Shown one piece after another: positions 37,790-50,400 of a DNA stretch of 64,000 nt. The stretch is from assembly GCA_002914805.1 (NCBI GenBank), contig JXTB01000327.1:110360-174359 (forward strand), given 5' to 3'. Under the pieces are notes generated by a model. It saw only the letters and a list, made by a program, of their open reading frames with translations, was not told the origin of the DNA and ran no database searches. Source of the stretch: Parasponia andersonii. Its lineage: Eukaryota > Streptophyta > Magnoliopsida > Rosales > Cannabaceae. How positions within the stretch are numbered: the stretch's first letter is position 1; each line of letters opens with the position of its first letter. The position numbers were made by a program, and so were the translations under genes.

Positions 37790-40700
37790 GGGGGGGGTGC
37801 TTGTGATTTCCTTTGATGGGAAGTAGACTTGGTTCTGGTCTTCTTATTTGAATTTCTTTTTATAAATATATTAATATTGTAGATTATGCTTTTGTTTTGA
37901 GCCTTTTGTGATGTGGTTATAATATTATGTGAGCAGGTTTGCTCCATCACATGATCCATCATTGAGTATCAGGTTCTATGAGCGCACTCCAGAGCAGCAA
38001 GCATTGATAGGATATTTTGTTGACCCATCACAAACAGGAGATCATCGTGATGGAGCATCAACAGAACCAAATGGTGATTCTGATCAAGTGCATAGGGAAG
38101 CACATGGATCAGTTGGAGCAGCAGCTGGTCATCGGGCCATTGCACAGAGTAACAGTGCTGAAATTGCTGAAGCTTTGTTTCGGTACACTTCACCAGAAGA
38201 GGTAGAGCTTGTTAAATCTTTGATTTAACAATCAGCATATAAGGTTTCTTCCATATAGTATTATTAGCTTACTACCCGCTGCCTGCCTTTTACATGGCAG
38301 GTAATGACTTTCCCATCAACATGTGGGGGTTGTGCTGCAAGGTGCGAGACTCGGATGTTTGTCACAAGTATTCTTTATTTCTACTATTACCATTGTCAAG
38401 CCTTTTTTTATGATTTTCTGCATGGAGCCAAACATATGCAAGCTTTGCCGCCTTGGTTAATTAGTCAACTAGTGATGTTACTTTACTAGTTTGTTTAATT
38501 ACTTTCTTCTACACCTGCTTAAAGGTCATATAAGATGCTTGGAAACCAGTTTCATTCCTGGGGAGAGGTTTACTTATATTTCTTTAGGTTTGATGACATA
38601 CTTGTTACTTTCTAGGGAGAGAATTTCATGTCACGTTGAACTGAGGAAAAAGGAGCCAGGCTAAAGGATTGTGTACTTGTGCTACGGCTGATAGAGTGCA
38701 GCCTAACATTGTTGGCATGCTTAAAGGTGAAATAAAGCAAATTTTTCCAGAAAGAAGAGCCTCGGTAGTGAAAATGACTGCTCTTGAAATGGATGGAAAT
38801 CAGTACATTTCGTGTTAATCACACTATTAGTTCAGGAATATGTTACTCCCTTGGTAGTTGATGTATACACTTTTATTACAACAATATAATTTGGTTATAA
38901 ACCTGAAAATAATTGTCCCTTAATGATACGGTAGACGATTGGTTTCAAGTTGTTAATATGAACAATATCAGTGCATTATGGCATTTAACTGTTTCATAAG
39001 ATCCAGTTAATTGCATCTAAAATGACTGCCAAATTCATGATATGAACTTTGGCCTGTGCAAATACTATTCAATTGTGTTGTCGTACTTTGTTAAGATGTT
39101 TAGCTTAACAATAAACAGATATTCCATACTTTCAAGAAGTAATCGTCATGGCTTCGACCTGTGATTCATGTGGTTACCGCAATTCTGAGGTTTGTATAAT
39201 TAAAATTTTTTCCCTTGCAGTTGCCTATTTGTTTGACTAATGGTTTTTATTTTTTATTTTCCGTTTACCCTTATGTCTAATGAGTAAGAGCTAGTTTTTT
39301 TTAACGTTATCTAATTATTTTATCCTAATTCTTGGTTTTTTTTTCCTTTGTGCCAGCTCAAACCTGGTGGAAGAATTCCTGAAATGGGAAAAAGAATAAG
39401 TCTCAGAGTGAAGAATACTAAAGATCTTAGCCGTGATGTAATAAAGGTCTGTTACCTTGCTATTCGTGTAATTTGGATATCACTGATTTACTAGGTGTGT
39501 CTGATGTGAACCATTTCTCTTCTAGATCTGGAGGATCTTCCCTGGCCGTGATTTTCTTGAGTTTATTCCTTGAAATGTATATTTAATATTTTATGTTTTG
39601 AATTTATCCATCTGTTTTCATTCTCTTTGGCTTTTTGTTTGCTCTACTCAAAAATACATCTTGTATTTCTTCTGCGACTGAAAATTTTGAATGTTTCTAG
39701 AGTACGCCTAAGTTTGAGAGTTTATAGGTATGTTGTCTAGATCTTTCTTTTCACCCATGCTAAATCACTTGACTGTTATGGTGGAGAAAATACAGTAAGA
39801 TTAGCCGATCTTTTTTGTGTGGCTAATGATGTTTGGTGTCAGATCCCAATTGACACATCTCCACTATCCATTGTGGTCGGCCCCACACTGAGACCCATCC
39901 TAATGGATGGCTAGGATGCCTCATCATGGCAATTATTTAGCATTGCTACCAGCTATGTCAACAGTCAGGTCATGGGTACATAGAGAGCTTGGTAAGCAAG
40001 TTGGGGCCTGTAGAATTATGGTAGTTGCCTCTTAATTTTTAGCTGTTTAACTCTCATTTGAAAAGGAGGTAGAAAGTTATGGAAAGTGGCAGTTGTTGAA
40101 ACATGCTGGGCAATATGTTTGGAATAAAAGGATTTTCAAACATGTTGCAGACTCAATACAGTCGGTTAGGGATTAATCAGATAGATTGTGGTCAGCTATT
40201 TGGTTGCATGACGCTTCTGATTTTGGGAGTCTGTTGTTTTCTGATCTTTTTTTTTTTTTGAAGTATGGGATTAGGTTTTGTAATGTTTACTCTAGTTTAT
40301 GGTGGATATCTTATCCACTTAAACTGTTGTATTTGTTTTCTTATACGAAAAAAGAAGGTGTACATTCATTGTCTGACAAACTCTTGTGTGGTCTAATCAG
40401 TCGGATACTGCTGGTGTGAAAATCCCTGAGCTTGACTTGGAGCTAGCCAGCGGCACATTGGGTGGCATTGTTACTACTGTTGAAGGCTTGATCACTAGAA
40501 TTAGTGAAAGTAAGTGTGACTTTTGAACTTGGCTTTGTTTTCCCTGCTTGTGTTTGTATCCATGCACAAGTTATATTATCATCAACTAGCTTGACTGCAA
40601 AGAGTGAGGGATGTTTGTGCCGGTTGCCCAAAACTGGACCTCATCGCTGGATTATGATGTACCTTTCTAAATTTCCCAAAGAATAGCAGAATTACCAGAA

Positions 40701-42140
40701 AAGAAGTAAACTGATCTGAGCAGGTCACATTTTGAGTAAAGAGAGTGTTTTCTGATATTTACGTCGGACAACGTACGGGTTAGGAGTGTCAATCAATTAT
40801 GCAATCTTGACAAATTTACTAGCTACTATGACGCGAATTTTGATTTCTAAGTTTTGAGAATGTACTTAGAACTGAAAAGTCCTTTTTTTCTAATTATTAA
40901 TTATATTGTTTGGCACCCTTTAGATCATGGATATTTGTTTGTAATGATATCATTTGTAGGTCTTGAGAGAGTGCATGGATTTACTTTCGGAGATAGTCTT
41001 GATGAATATAAAAGAAGCAAGTGGCTAGACTTCAAGACAAGGCTAAACAAGGTACAACCTGACTGCTTTCCCAATGAAACCCTTGAAAAAACCGGACGTG
41101 TTAAATGTTGGTTTTTAAGCTTCTATAATTTGTGACCATGTCTATACTTTGAAGATTTCTTTTGTAAACATATGGCGATTTATTGGATTGGAGTTGGAAC
41201 AAAATGTACGCCCATGTTATGGATGTTTCATGAATTGCCAATCCTTGTGCTCACATTTTGTTTTAGCTCCTCAACTTGGATATCACTTGAGGGCCTAGGG
41301 AGGACAAAGGAATACTCTAATTAAGATTAAAAAAGTGATAAAACTTGCCTTACAATCAACTGCAGGTAGATACATAGTCGACTCTTGCTGTTTACTGGAT
41401 ATATGCTTTGTCAATAATTGGTGATGATCTCCTGTGTCCAAATCCAGCACAATTTGTTTTGTGTTTGGCTAGCTATTTTTAATGGGTTTTAACTTTTGCT
41501 GATCATGCTTGTCCACAACATATTAAACATTTTTCTCCTTTTTACCTTTTAATGGCTTTTACATTGTTCCAAGCAAAAAATGCTGGCAGCCTTCTCCTTG
41601 ACTGTTATTTTCTGCTAATGCAACCCTTTAAAATTCGCAGCTTTTGGGTTTGGAAGAGCCTTGGACTCTAATTATGGATGATGCATTAGCTAATTCTTTT
41701 GTTGCACCGGTGACAGATGATATCAAAGATGACCATCAGTTAACATGTAAGTTGTTCTTTGCTACATTGAAGCTGTTTTTTCCCATGAAAAAATGTAATT
41801 TGTCTAGTAGTAATGGTGAATGTGTTTCGGTTTGGTTTTTAGGCCTGAGGAGAAGGCCTCATTTGTTTTTTCTTTCTTAAACACTCGTTATGTACTGCAC
41901 TAGATCTACCATTTGCTGAGTTTCTTATTATTATCATTTCCGTTTGTATATACGTATATATATATATATATATGTGTATATATATATATATTTCTTTTCA
42001 TGTCATGTTGGACAGTTGAGGAATACGAGAGATCGTGGGAACAAAATGAGGAATTGGGTTTGAATGACATGGATACCTCTTCAGCTGATATTGCATATAA
42101 TTCCACAGAGACAACAGTAAAGGACAAGGTTGAAGGATAA
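34097..42140 (+). CDS. ZPR1: Zinc-finger protein ZPR1, 16 exons
   Basis: Exons: 34097-34216, 34463-34507, 34598-34638, 34748-34829, 35176-35220, 36285-36341, 37205-37264, 37361-37488, 37937-38201, 38301-38367, 39119-39189, 39357-39446, 40401-40509, 40960-41051, 41641-41746, 42016-42140. All introns are GT..AG, and the exons join in frame to 500 aa. ZPR1 proteins have two C4 zinc fingers, each followed by a beta-rich domain. Here finger 1 is C34xxC37..C63xxC66 ([18 protein letters not shown]) and finger 2 is C289xxC292..C318xxC321 ([18 protein letters not shown]). Other family blocks are [41 protein letters not shown] and a tail [21 protein letters not shown]1 is a conserved eukaryotic protein that in yeast and animals binds translation factor eEF1A, acting as its folding chaperone, and shuttles to the nucleus. 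The C-terminus is acidic. Nothing looks broken. A possible acceptor (CTTTCTCAG at 34080) 16 bp before the ATG suggests a leader intron. Confidence 0.95.
34270..34460. repeat. Poly-T/GGGTTTCCTG duplication in ZPR1 intron 1
   Basis: A long T run followed by GGGTTTCCTG appears twice in intron 1, at about 34272-34307 and 34431-34458; the first copy is followed by an N (34308). Only the second leads into the AG|GGCATAACC exon 2 acceptor. Either a small duplication or an assembly/sequencing fault at the homopolymer. Confidence 0.6.
37748..37786. repeat. (GA)n microsatellite in ZPR1 intron 8
   Basis: About 19 uninterrupted AG/GA units followed by TTGGGGGGGG. Confidence 0.95.
41943..41992. repeat. 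(TA)n microsatellite in ZPR1 intron 15
   Basis: TATACGTATATATATA..GTGTATATATATATA just before the last exon's acceptor (TTGGACAG at 42015). Confidence 0.85.
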
Positions 42141-43317
42141 GTTTTTCTTTGTATCTTTTCCCACCTTTCTTGGGAAAGGACTTATGTTTGTCCCCCTTTT
42201 TTTTTCCCTAATAGGAAAAACTTCTCTCTGTTTGTATAAGTTTTTCAGTTAGCCTATTTACTTGAATTGTTATTTCCTTGTAGTTTATAAATTCACGCGG
42301 CCACGTTAAGTTATTTCCTCCCATTGGTGGTGTTATTTTGCCACCCCAAGTTGCAGAAGTTGGCACTTTTTACTCCATTGCCATGACTAGCTTCCGAGCT
42401 TGAGTCGGGATCAAATTTACAGGATGACGACCAGCATGGAAAAATGAAAAAGATGAACTCTAGACGAAAACTTTGAGAGCGAGAAATTATAAATAAAGTG
42501 AGTGAACGAGTTGAGCGACTTGAAAATGTAGTATAGTTAGAAAAACTGCGTAAAAAGCATGGAGTGTTGAGAAGAGGAAGATGGTAATGCCGCTAACAGT
42601 AGTTCTCAGGCTTTAGTAAAACAAAATTGTTTGAACCAATTCGGCCAACAGAAGCAAGGTTTAATTGGTATTCGACATCCAGAGAAAAGGGTCCAATTGC
42701 AAACAGTATTAGGTAAATGTGCTCGGGATATGATGAACGTGTCCAGGTGTGTATTTTTATGATCAGAAGCACATATCAATCAATCAAACGGTCCAGTTGA
42801 ATATGAAAATTATGAACAATCGATCATGCTAGTTTGATTTGATTAGACGAGTTTTATGAAAGAACTACGTGCAAGTTGGTTGGTTGAGCTTTCTTTACGA
42901 GAAGTAACTGAAGCTAACACAGCATATCGAAGAGAATTTGAAACTTTATAATTCTATGCGTGCTTCAAATTGCATGAATCAGTTTGTTTAGTTTGCCTTT
43001 AACATTAACTTGTTTAATTTTAGTCTTCGATTTTTATTTTTCATTTTGTATTTTTGGGCTAAAGTGACTGCTTATTACTAGTATAATACAGTAATCAAAA
43101 TCTAATGGGGGTATTTCCGCCAACCAAATGGAGTTTATCATCCTGCCTAGGAGCACACGTTGCCAATCCATGAGTTACTCAGCATTATCTCTAAAAACAA
43201 CTTAGAATTCCAGCCGGAAAAAAGGTCAACATATTGGACACACCAAACAGTAAATATCCAAAATACAATATTGAAACGATATTGAAACATGACTATTCGA
43301 AGTTTTGATAACTACTA
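42141..43317. other. ZPR1 3' UTR and intergenic DNA
   Basis: 3' UTR with T-rich stretches to about 42290. The remainder (42370-43000) is less A/T-rich and looks like old degraded sequence (for example TTCGGCCAACAGAAGC near 42640), but no frame or family is recognisable. Confidence 0.45.
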
Positions 43318-43621
43318 GAAAATGGCACAAATTGTCCCTGAACTATCCATCACGTGGTAATTTAGTCTCTAAAGTTTCAATTGTAGTAATTAAGTCATTG
43401 AAATTTTCGATTTGTAGCATTTTGGTCTTTTGACTATTTAAATTGCAATCTGTTATTAAATTTGATAAAAAAAAAAATACGTGAGTAGTACGTAGTGACA
43501 TATGCCCAAACGTCAAATTACTACAAATTAAAAAATTCAAGACTTAATTACCACAATTTAAATTTTCAAGGCCTAATTGCCACAAATTAGATAATATATA
43601 TATCATTTGTGTCATAAACCC
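43318..43621. mobile_element. Mutator-type MITE, 304 bp, with perfect 9-bp target duplication
   Basis: Ends GAAAATGGCACAAATTG and CATTTGTGTCATAAACCC are imperfect inverted repeats that extend inward (TGGTAATTTAGTC against AATTGCCACAAATTA). TAACTACTA is repeated exactly at 43309-43317 and 43622-43630. The 9-bp duplication and the CACAAATTGTCCCTGAACT type of end fit plant Mutator-like MITEs. Confidence 0.85.
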
Positions 43622-43630
43622 TAACTACTA

Positions 43631-44470
43631 ATGCTTGCGGCTCACAAATTAGAAATTTAATCTAACATCTTTAGCCCGCAGTAGGCTAAACCTATTGCCT
43701 TAGCTTCCAAGCTTCCTTTAATTTTGTTTCTAATGCTTTTTTATGTTCATATCAAATTACCTCCTTAAAGATATAACCAATCACCCAAAAAATTAATCTT
43801 TTATTTTTGTAAATTCTTTGCAACTAAATTTTGACATTTGGCAGTTAAGTTATTTATTTTGCATATTTAATAATTAGAATATGATTTCAATTCATTGGTT
43901 TTTTTACTATCATGTCTCATTATTTAATAGAGTACAAAATATAAGTAAAATACTAGAGTTCACTTATCAAATAGTGACGCTCCTCTTTGATTATTTGATA
44001 ATGAACACATTGAACGCTTTGGCTAGTTTCAGATAGAAAATCGATAATAATCAATAGAAATTTGTTAAAATAGACGATTTTAAGTAGATTTGACAAACTA
44101 TCTTAGAAATACATAGTCGAAACTAGATTTCGCAAAATTACCTAACAAGCGCTGCTAAAGAGTAGTAGTAGTAGTAGTAGTCGTGTTTTTTTTTTTTTTT
44201 TTTTTTTTTGGAAACAAAAAAAGAAGAAAAAATGAGATTAAAATTGTCTAAACAAAGTCCGGGGGACCAAAATGTATCCTTCAAAAAAAGAAAAAAAATA
44301 AGTCTTTAGACAGTAGAGCTACCAAATGGCGAGAGCCGAGTACTCCTGGAAACTTAATTCTGAATCTTAAGTGCGTTGAAGAGTGAAGCTCACCAACTCA
44401 GTACCCACTTTGTCTTATTTCTGTTTCTTTCATTCTGGGTTTTAGTGTCAGAATCTCAAAACTCAAAGAG
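43631..44470. other. Spacer and 5' region of EXO84C
   Basis: A/T-rich up to a (TAG)n run (44163-44181) and a 20+ T run. The EXO84C promoter and leader must lie in about 44300-44490; no clear TATA box. Confidence 0.45.
44188..44295 (-). mobile_element. LINE 3'-end fragment candidate with poly(A) tail (minus strand)
   Basis: On the minus strand this ends in a long A run (44188-44209 as T on the plus). It shares the phrase AGTCCGGGGGACCAAA with the fragment at 45398-45590 (AGTCCGAGGGACCAAA), at a similar distance from the tail. Too short to hold coding sequence. Confidence 0.4.
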
Positions 44471-44490
44471 AAGCTAAGCTAAGCTAAGCT
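44471..44490 (+). repeat. (AAGCT)4 in the EXO84C 5' UTR
   Basis: Four perfect copies of the pentamer AAGCT end four bases before the start codon. Confidence 0.95.
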
Positions 44491-44493
44491 CCA

Positions 44494-47400
44494 ATGGAGA
44501 GTAGTGAAGAAGACGACGATTTCCCATCCATAGAAAGCATCACGCCACAGTCAAAAGTCGACGCTCTTCACCAATCCCACACTGAAAAGGTTTCTTCTTT
44601 TTCCCTCATTCCTCTCTCCTTGTTTGGTTTTTGGGAAAAATATTATTTCTGGATTGATTTCTTTTTCTCTCTCTCTCTCTCTCTGTGATTTACTATCCCT
44701 TTTCCCCCCTTGATTACCTGCTTTTTTGAGTGGAATTAGAGTGACCCATTTCAATTTAGGTACTAATTATTTAATGTAATGTGCATTTGAACAAATTTGA
44801 TCCTTTTTTGATGTATAGTGTATCTCACCATTTTTAGTGGACTTTATGGGAATTGCTGATTTTTCTTCATCTGGGATATTGTCTGTTTCAACTTGTTGGT
44901 GTTTGAATTGAGGATAAACAAGTTTGCTGGATAATGTCACTTTCTTTGGTGTTGACATTTCTTCTTGCCACTTGGTTGAACAAGATTTCTTATGTTTTAT
45001 GTGGGTTCTCTCAGTTTTGAAGCATGTATATATATAATTAGAAACATAGTTATGCAGACAAATATGTGGCTATATATACCTATACAGAATCACATACATG
45101 TATACTAGGCATAAGCATTTAAACTCAACAATACAAAATCTGAAAGATTTTTTTAGATGCTCTGAACCATCAAAAGACTTTTGTTGAAAAGACAGCTCGC
45201 TTGGTTGATTGAGTTGAGGCTTCAGATTGTCAAAGTGGCTAATTTGACTGAGAAAGTGAAATAGGTGATCTATCCAAGCCTTACATTCAGCACCTGAAAA
45301 TGGAAAACCCAAGTATAGGGCCTCTAACCATCTATAGAGAGTCTAAGGTGTCTAAGTTACTATCATAAAGAGTGGGAGGTAGTTTGACGTGATTCAATTT
45401 TTTTTTTGGATAAGAAACAGAGATACTTTATTAATAAAAAAAATATAGAAAGTACAAAAAGATGATAATGTATCAACTGAAAATTAAAGCCAAAGAGACC
45501 AATCCCTAAAAAAAACAGAAAAGCGTATCATAGATAGTCCGAGGGACCAAATGTAGCCACCAAAATACGCATTCAGCACTCTACGTGCAATTTTTTTTTT
45601 TTTGATTCTTCTAATAGGACATTTAATCATAGTTGTATTCATTTTTTTCTGGTAATCCTAGTCTTGAGATTAAAGAGCTGTTATACTGCCACATAACTGA
45701 GAGCTGGATCAGACTAGCTTTATTTTAAGCAAAAATAGGTAGCACATTTTGGAGTTTGCATCCTTATTTAATTTTTAATTAGGGGAAAGTTGCCTTTCAA
45801 GGTTGGAAACAATGGGTTTGAATTCTTGTTATTTGTGTATTTGGTGTTTCTTGAATTGATGCACACATTGGAATCTGATAAGAGATGTTATTTGGTGCAA
45901 AGCCATTGGCTTTCTCTTTCTTATTTTTTCTGAGCAAGTGTTCTTGTTGTTTACATTAAGGTATATGTGTAACTTATGCATAAACTTTTTCTGACACTAA
46001 TCACTTGTGCAGGGAATCAGAAAACTTTGTTGTGAACTCCTGGATTTGAAGGATGCTGTGGAAAACTTATGTGGGAATATGCAAACAAAGTACTTGGCTT
46101 TCTTGAGGTACTCTCTCTAAAATCGTAAGAAATACATTAAAGGAAAGAGGTCGCTGTTTCTTTCCTCTAACACCCGTTTCTGTCCTCGTCACTATGATGT
46201 GTATGAAATAAATTACCTTCTGCACAAATGAGAACAGTACTCAGTAGTCCTACCTCCGTAGATAATTGCAGATATAAAAAAATTGTTTAAATTAAAACGT
46301 GGCATTTGGAGGGAGCAACGTAGGGAGGGAAGGGGGAAGGTGGCGAGGGAGGGAGAGAGATTTTTTCATATATACATATATGAATAATATATAATTCTTG
46401 TGTGTGTTTACAAATAATAAAAAGGTTAGCCTTTCCTTCCTTTTTTTGCTTTATAGAAGATATATTTTCAGCTATAAGTAATTTTAGTTGTATCAAGGAT
46501 TGGTTTCCTGGGCTTTTTTTCAGCTGAAGGCCAAGTATGACCTCTGTAACAAATACGTGCTTTCGTTTCCTTACAGTTTTGATTGTGGTTCTTTTCTGCT
46601 TCTTCAACATCGGCTGATTAATTGGTGTAATTCTAATGATGATTGCAGGATATCTGGAGAGGCTAAAGAAATGCAGCATGAGTCGATTGAGATGCGAAAG
46701 CATATTTCAGCCCAAGGGATTCTTGTGCAAGATTTGATGACCGGAGTTTCTCGTGAATTGGAAGAGTGGAGCAAATCTGGTGTTGAAACCCATGAAGCTA
46801 AGCAAGATCCTGAGAGTGATGAGCTTGAAGATCTCACTCCTAACAAAGTAGATGATCACAAGACATTTTTGGAGAATATTGATGTTCTCTTGGCTGAACA
46901 CAAGGTTGATGAAGCATTGGAAGCTTTAGATGCTGAGGAGAAAAACTCTTTGGAGCTAAAAAGCTCAGGAGATGCTTTGTCTACTGCTGACTCCTCATAT
47001 AAAGCTGATTTTTTGAGAAGAAAGAGCATGCTTGAAGATCAGCTAGTTGAGATTACTGAACAACCTTTCATAAGTGTTCCTGAGCTGAAGAAGGCGTTAT
47101 CTGCTTTAATTAAACTTGGGAAAGGTCCTTCGGCACATCAGTCCCTGCTGAAATTTTATGGTTCCCGTATTCAGAAGAGCATTGAAGTTTTTATTCCTTC
47201 TTTTTCTATCTGCCCAAGGACATATCCAGCAACATTATCTAAGCTTGTATTTTCAATAATCTCACAGACAATAAAGGAATCGGGTCTGATGTTTGGGGAT
47301 GATCCTGTTTATACAAACAGAATTGTTCAATGGGCAGAGTGGGAAATTGAGTTCTTTGTACGGCTTATCAAAGAGAATGCACCCTCTTCCGAGACAATCT

Positions 47401-50400
47401 CTGCTTTACGAGCAGCTAGTGTATGTGTTCAGGCTAGTCTCAGCTACTGTTTGGCACTTGAATCTCAGGGCCTAAAATTGTCGAAATTGGTTTTGGTTCT
47501 TCTACGCCCTTTCATTGAAGAAGTTTTAGAATTGAACTTTAGACGAGCTAGAAAAGTTGTTCTCGGCTTGGTGGAACCGGAAGAAATAATTCCCTTTTCG
47601 CCTCGATTTGCATCTCCATTATCTACATTTACACAATCATCGGATAACATGCTCGTTGATAGTGGAATACGATTTATGTTCATTGTTGAAGTAAGTTGAC
47701 CTCTACATGTTGATCCGGCTAAATTTTAGCAGGGACTGTTTTAGTCTTTGTATGGATGACCTATTACCAATATGAGCACATGAGATTACTAGGCTAGTAC
47801 TTTGAAGTCTATTTCCTTAAAATGATAATGGAAACGTCTTGTTAGTTAAGAGAAAAAAAAGGTTCTTAAAAGATTAATTATTGTGGAACAGGAAACTGCC
47901 TGGTGGCAAATCTCAGTACTCTCAAGATGATCTTACAAGGAACTGATCCTTATTAAGCAGGCTTGAAAATCACGTTTGTTCTATTTATTTATGTATTTTA
48001 TGGGGGATCTATTTCATAACCAAAACATTTCAGAGGTGGTTTGTTGTAAACTTGTGGTCCTCCTGCTTATGTTCTGGTGTTCCTTGTGCGCACTATTACT
48101 TTTATGAGTTTAGACTTTGAGTACACAGTCCATGACACATACACATGTACTTTTCTACTTTCTTTGTTTTTGTTTTGATGGACATCTGATCCGTTCATAT
48201 TTGTCAATCAACTAGAACTCAATCATTTTGGGTTCTTAAGTTCAAAGATTGTCCTTCATTATCAGGTTGCCTGTCTATGCCTCCTTCCCACATCTCTATT
48301 TGTTAGCGTTGAGTGTTTATCCATACCTGCATGCATATAGGGCACAATGATGAACCATCAATATGTTTCACATATACCAGGAGGGGTAAACATCTCTATT
48401 TGTTAGCGTTGAATGTTTGTCCATACCTGCATGCATATAGGACACAAGGATGAACCACCAATACGTTGCACATACACTAGGTGGGGTAAAAATGGGAATT
48501 AAGTTACCAGGAGTGGAGTTGACTCTATTATGGGTGTTTTGGTCTTATGGGGAACTTTTTTTGTTAAACGGTTAGCAGTAGAAATGGAAGGGTTGTAAAT
48601 AGGGCTGGAGCGTTTTGAGCTAGGCAGGAAAATTGTGGAGTGAATTGGGAATGAGAGCTACTGCTCAAGAGTGTATTGCCTCTGCGTTTTCATGTTTCTG
48701 CCTGGGATTCTTCCTTGTATCTCTCTGTGATTATTGAATAACAGCAACAGCTACCTTCCTGTCAATTCTTGTTGTTCTGTGTTTGTTTTCTTCGTATTTG
48801 TGGAATTGTTTTGTGCAGAGTCTATCACACGAGCGCATGTTTGTATGAAGTATTTCTATCTCAGCATCAATTTCATTTACTCATGCACATACAGAGTACA
48901 TAGACATGTTTTTATGAAGTATTTCTTCTCATCAATTTCATTTGATCAGACATTACTTTACAATTAGTTTGTAACTAATTCATGAAACATGTTCAATTTC
49001 ATTTAAGTTCAGAGTTCGATATATCTTTGCAGGATATATTGGAACAGCTTACCCCATTGACTGTGCTGCATTTTGGAGGCAACATATTGAGTAGAATTGG
49101 ACAGCTATTTGATAAATACATTGACTCTCTGATAAAAGCCCTACCAGGCCCCTCAGATGATGACAATATTACAGAGCTAAAAGAGGTCATGCCCTTTAGA
49201 GCCGAGACAGATTCCGAACAGCTTTCAATTCTAGGAATAGCATTTACAATTATGGATGAACTGTTACCAAATGCTGTGATATCTGTTTGGAAGCGGCAGA
49301 ATGGAACTCAGGAATCAAAAGATGGACCTGCTGAAAATATGAAGTCTTCTCCTAGCACCAATGCAGAACTGAAGGATTGGAAACGCCATATTCAGCATTC
49401 ATATGACAAGCTTAGAGATCACTTTTGTCGGCAGTATGTATTAGCTTTCATTTACTCAAGAGAAGGCAAAACTCGATTAAATGCACAAATATACTTAAAT
49501 GGAAATGGAGATGATTTACATTGGGACTCTGGTCCTCTGCCTTCACTACCATTTCAGGTCTTGCTTCTTTATTTAGAAATTGACTATTCTTTGATGGTAC
49601 AATATAATTATTTTTTGTGCTCATTATCTTAAGCCTTGCAATTCATTTTTTTTATTGTATTTTTGGAAAAGATTCGTCTTTAGCTTCTTTAGAAGCTTGG
49701 AATATTCTCATTTACTGTTAGCATGTATTCAGCCATAATTTATGCTAAGATTATCCGCATTTGTTGCCAACTTCTCTTTCTGGTAACCAGATATGCTCTT
49801 TTTATCGCAGGCATTATTTGCAAAATTACAGCAGTTAGCAACTGTGGCTGGAGATGTATTACTTGGAAAAGAAAAGATACAGAAAAATTTGCTTGCTAGG
49901 CTAACAGAGACTGTTGTAATGTGGTTATCTGATGAACAAGAGTTTTGGAGTGTGTTTGAAGATGATTCAGGTCCTCTTGAGCCACTTGGGTTGCAGCAGG
50001 TAAATTCTTTCAGCTGTCCCTTCTCTTTTCCTTGTAGTTGTATTCTTATGACAGAATTGTTTATTTGCTAGAGGAGGCTTCAATTCTGCTTCTTCCTTCT
50101 CCTTTCCTTTCTTTAAGGGTTGTGAGCTAAAAGCCTGAAAATCCACAATATACATGCATTAGTTCTGACATAATTTACTTTCTCTGGAAGGGAAGTTTTT
50201 AACTTGTCATTGTTATCATGGAATTTGTTAAGGTGTATTTGTGCTTGTTTATGCGTCAATACGGTGCGAATTCGTATGTTTTGATTTGTATACTCCTTGA
50301 ATCGGTGGTTCCATGAGACAATGACAATATGACTAAAGAGGAAATTTTATTGATGAACCGTGATTCATGTATAGTTCTGTTTATGCATACCGTAGGCTCA

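Noticed and set aside
37726-37962. Antisense open frame with a Ser/Leu repeat
   Set aside because: Translation of a GA microsatellite in a ZPR1 intron.
42370-43000. Degraded protein-coding gene downstream of ZPR1
   Set aside because: Composition is mildly gene-like, but no frame, motif or family could be supported.
46488-46648. In-frame ATG upstream of EXO84C exon 3 as an alternative gene start
   Set aside because: The stretch lies in an intron; conserved EXO84C residues encoded by 44494-44589 and 46013-46107 precede exon 3 and splice cleanly into 46649.
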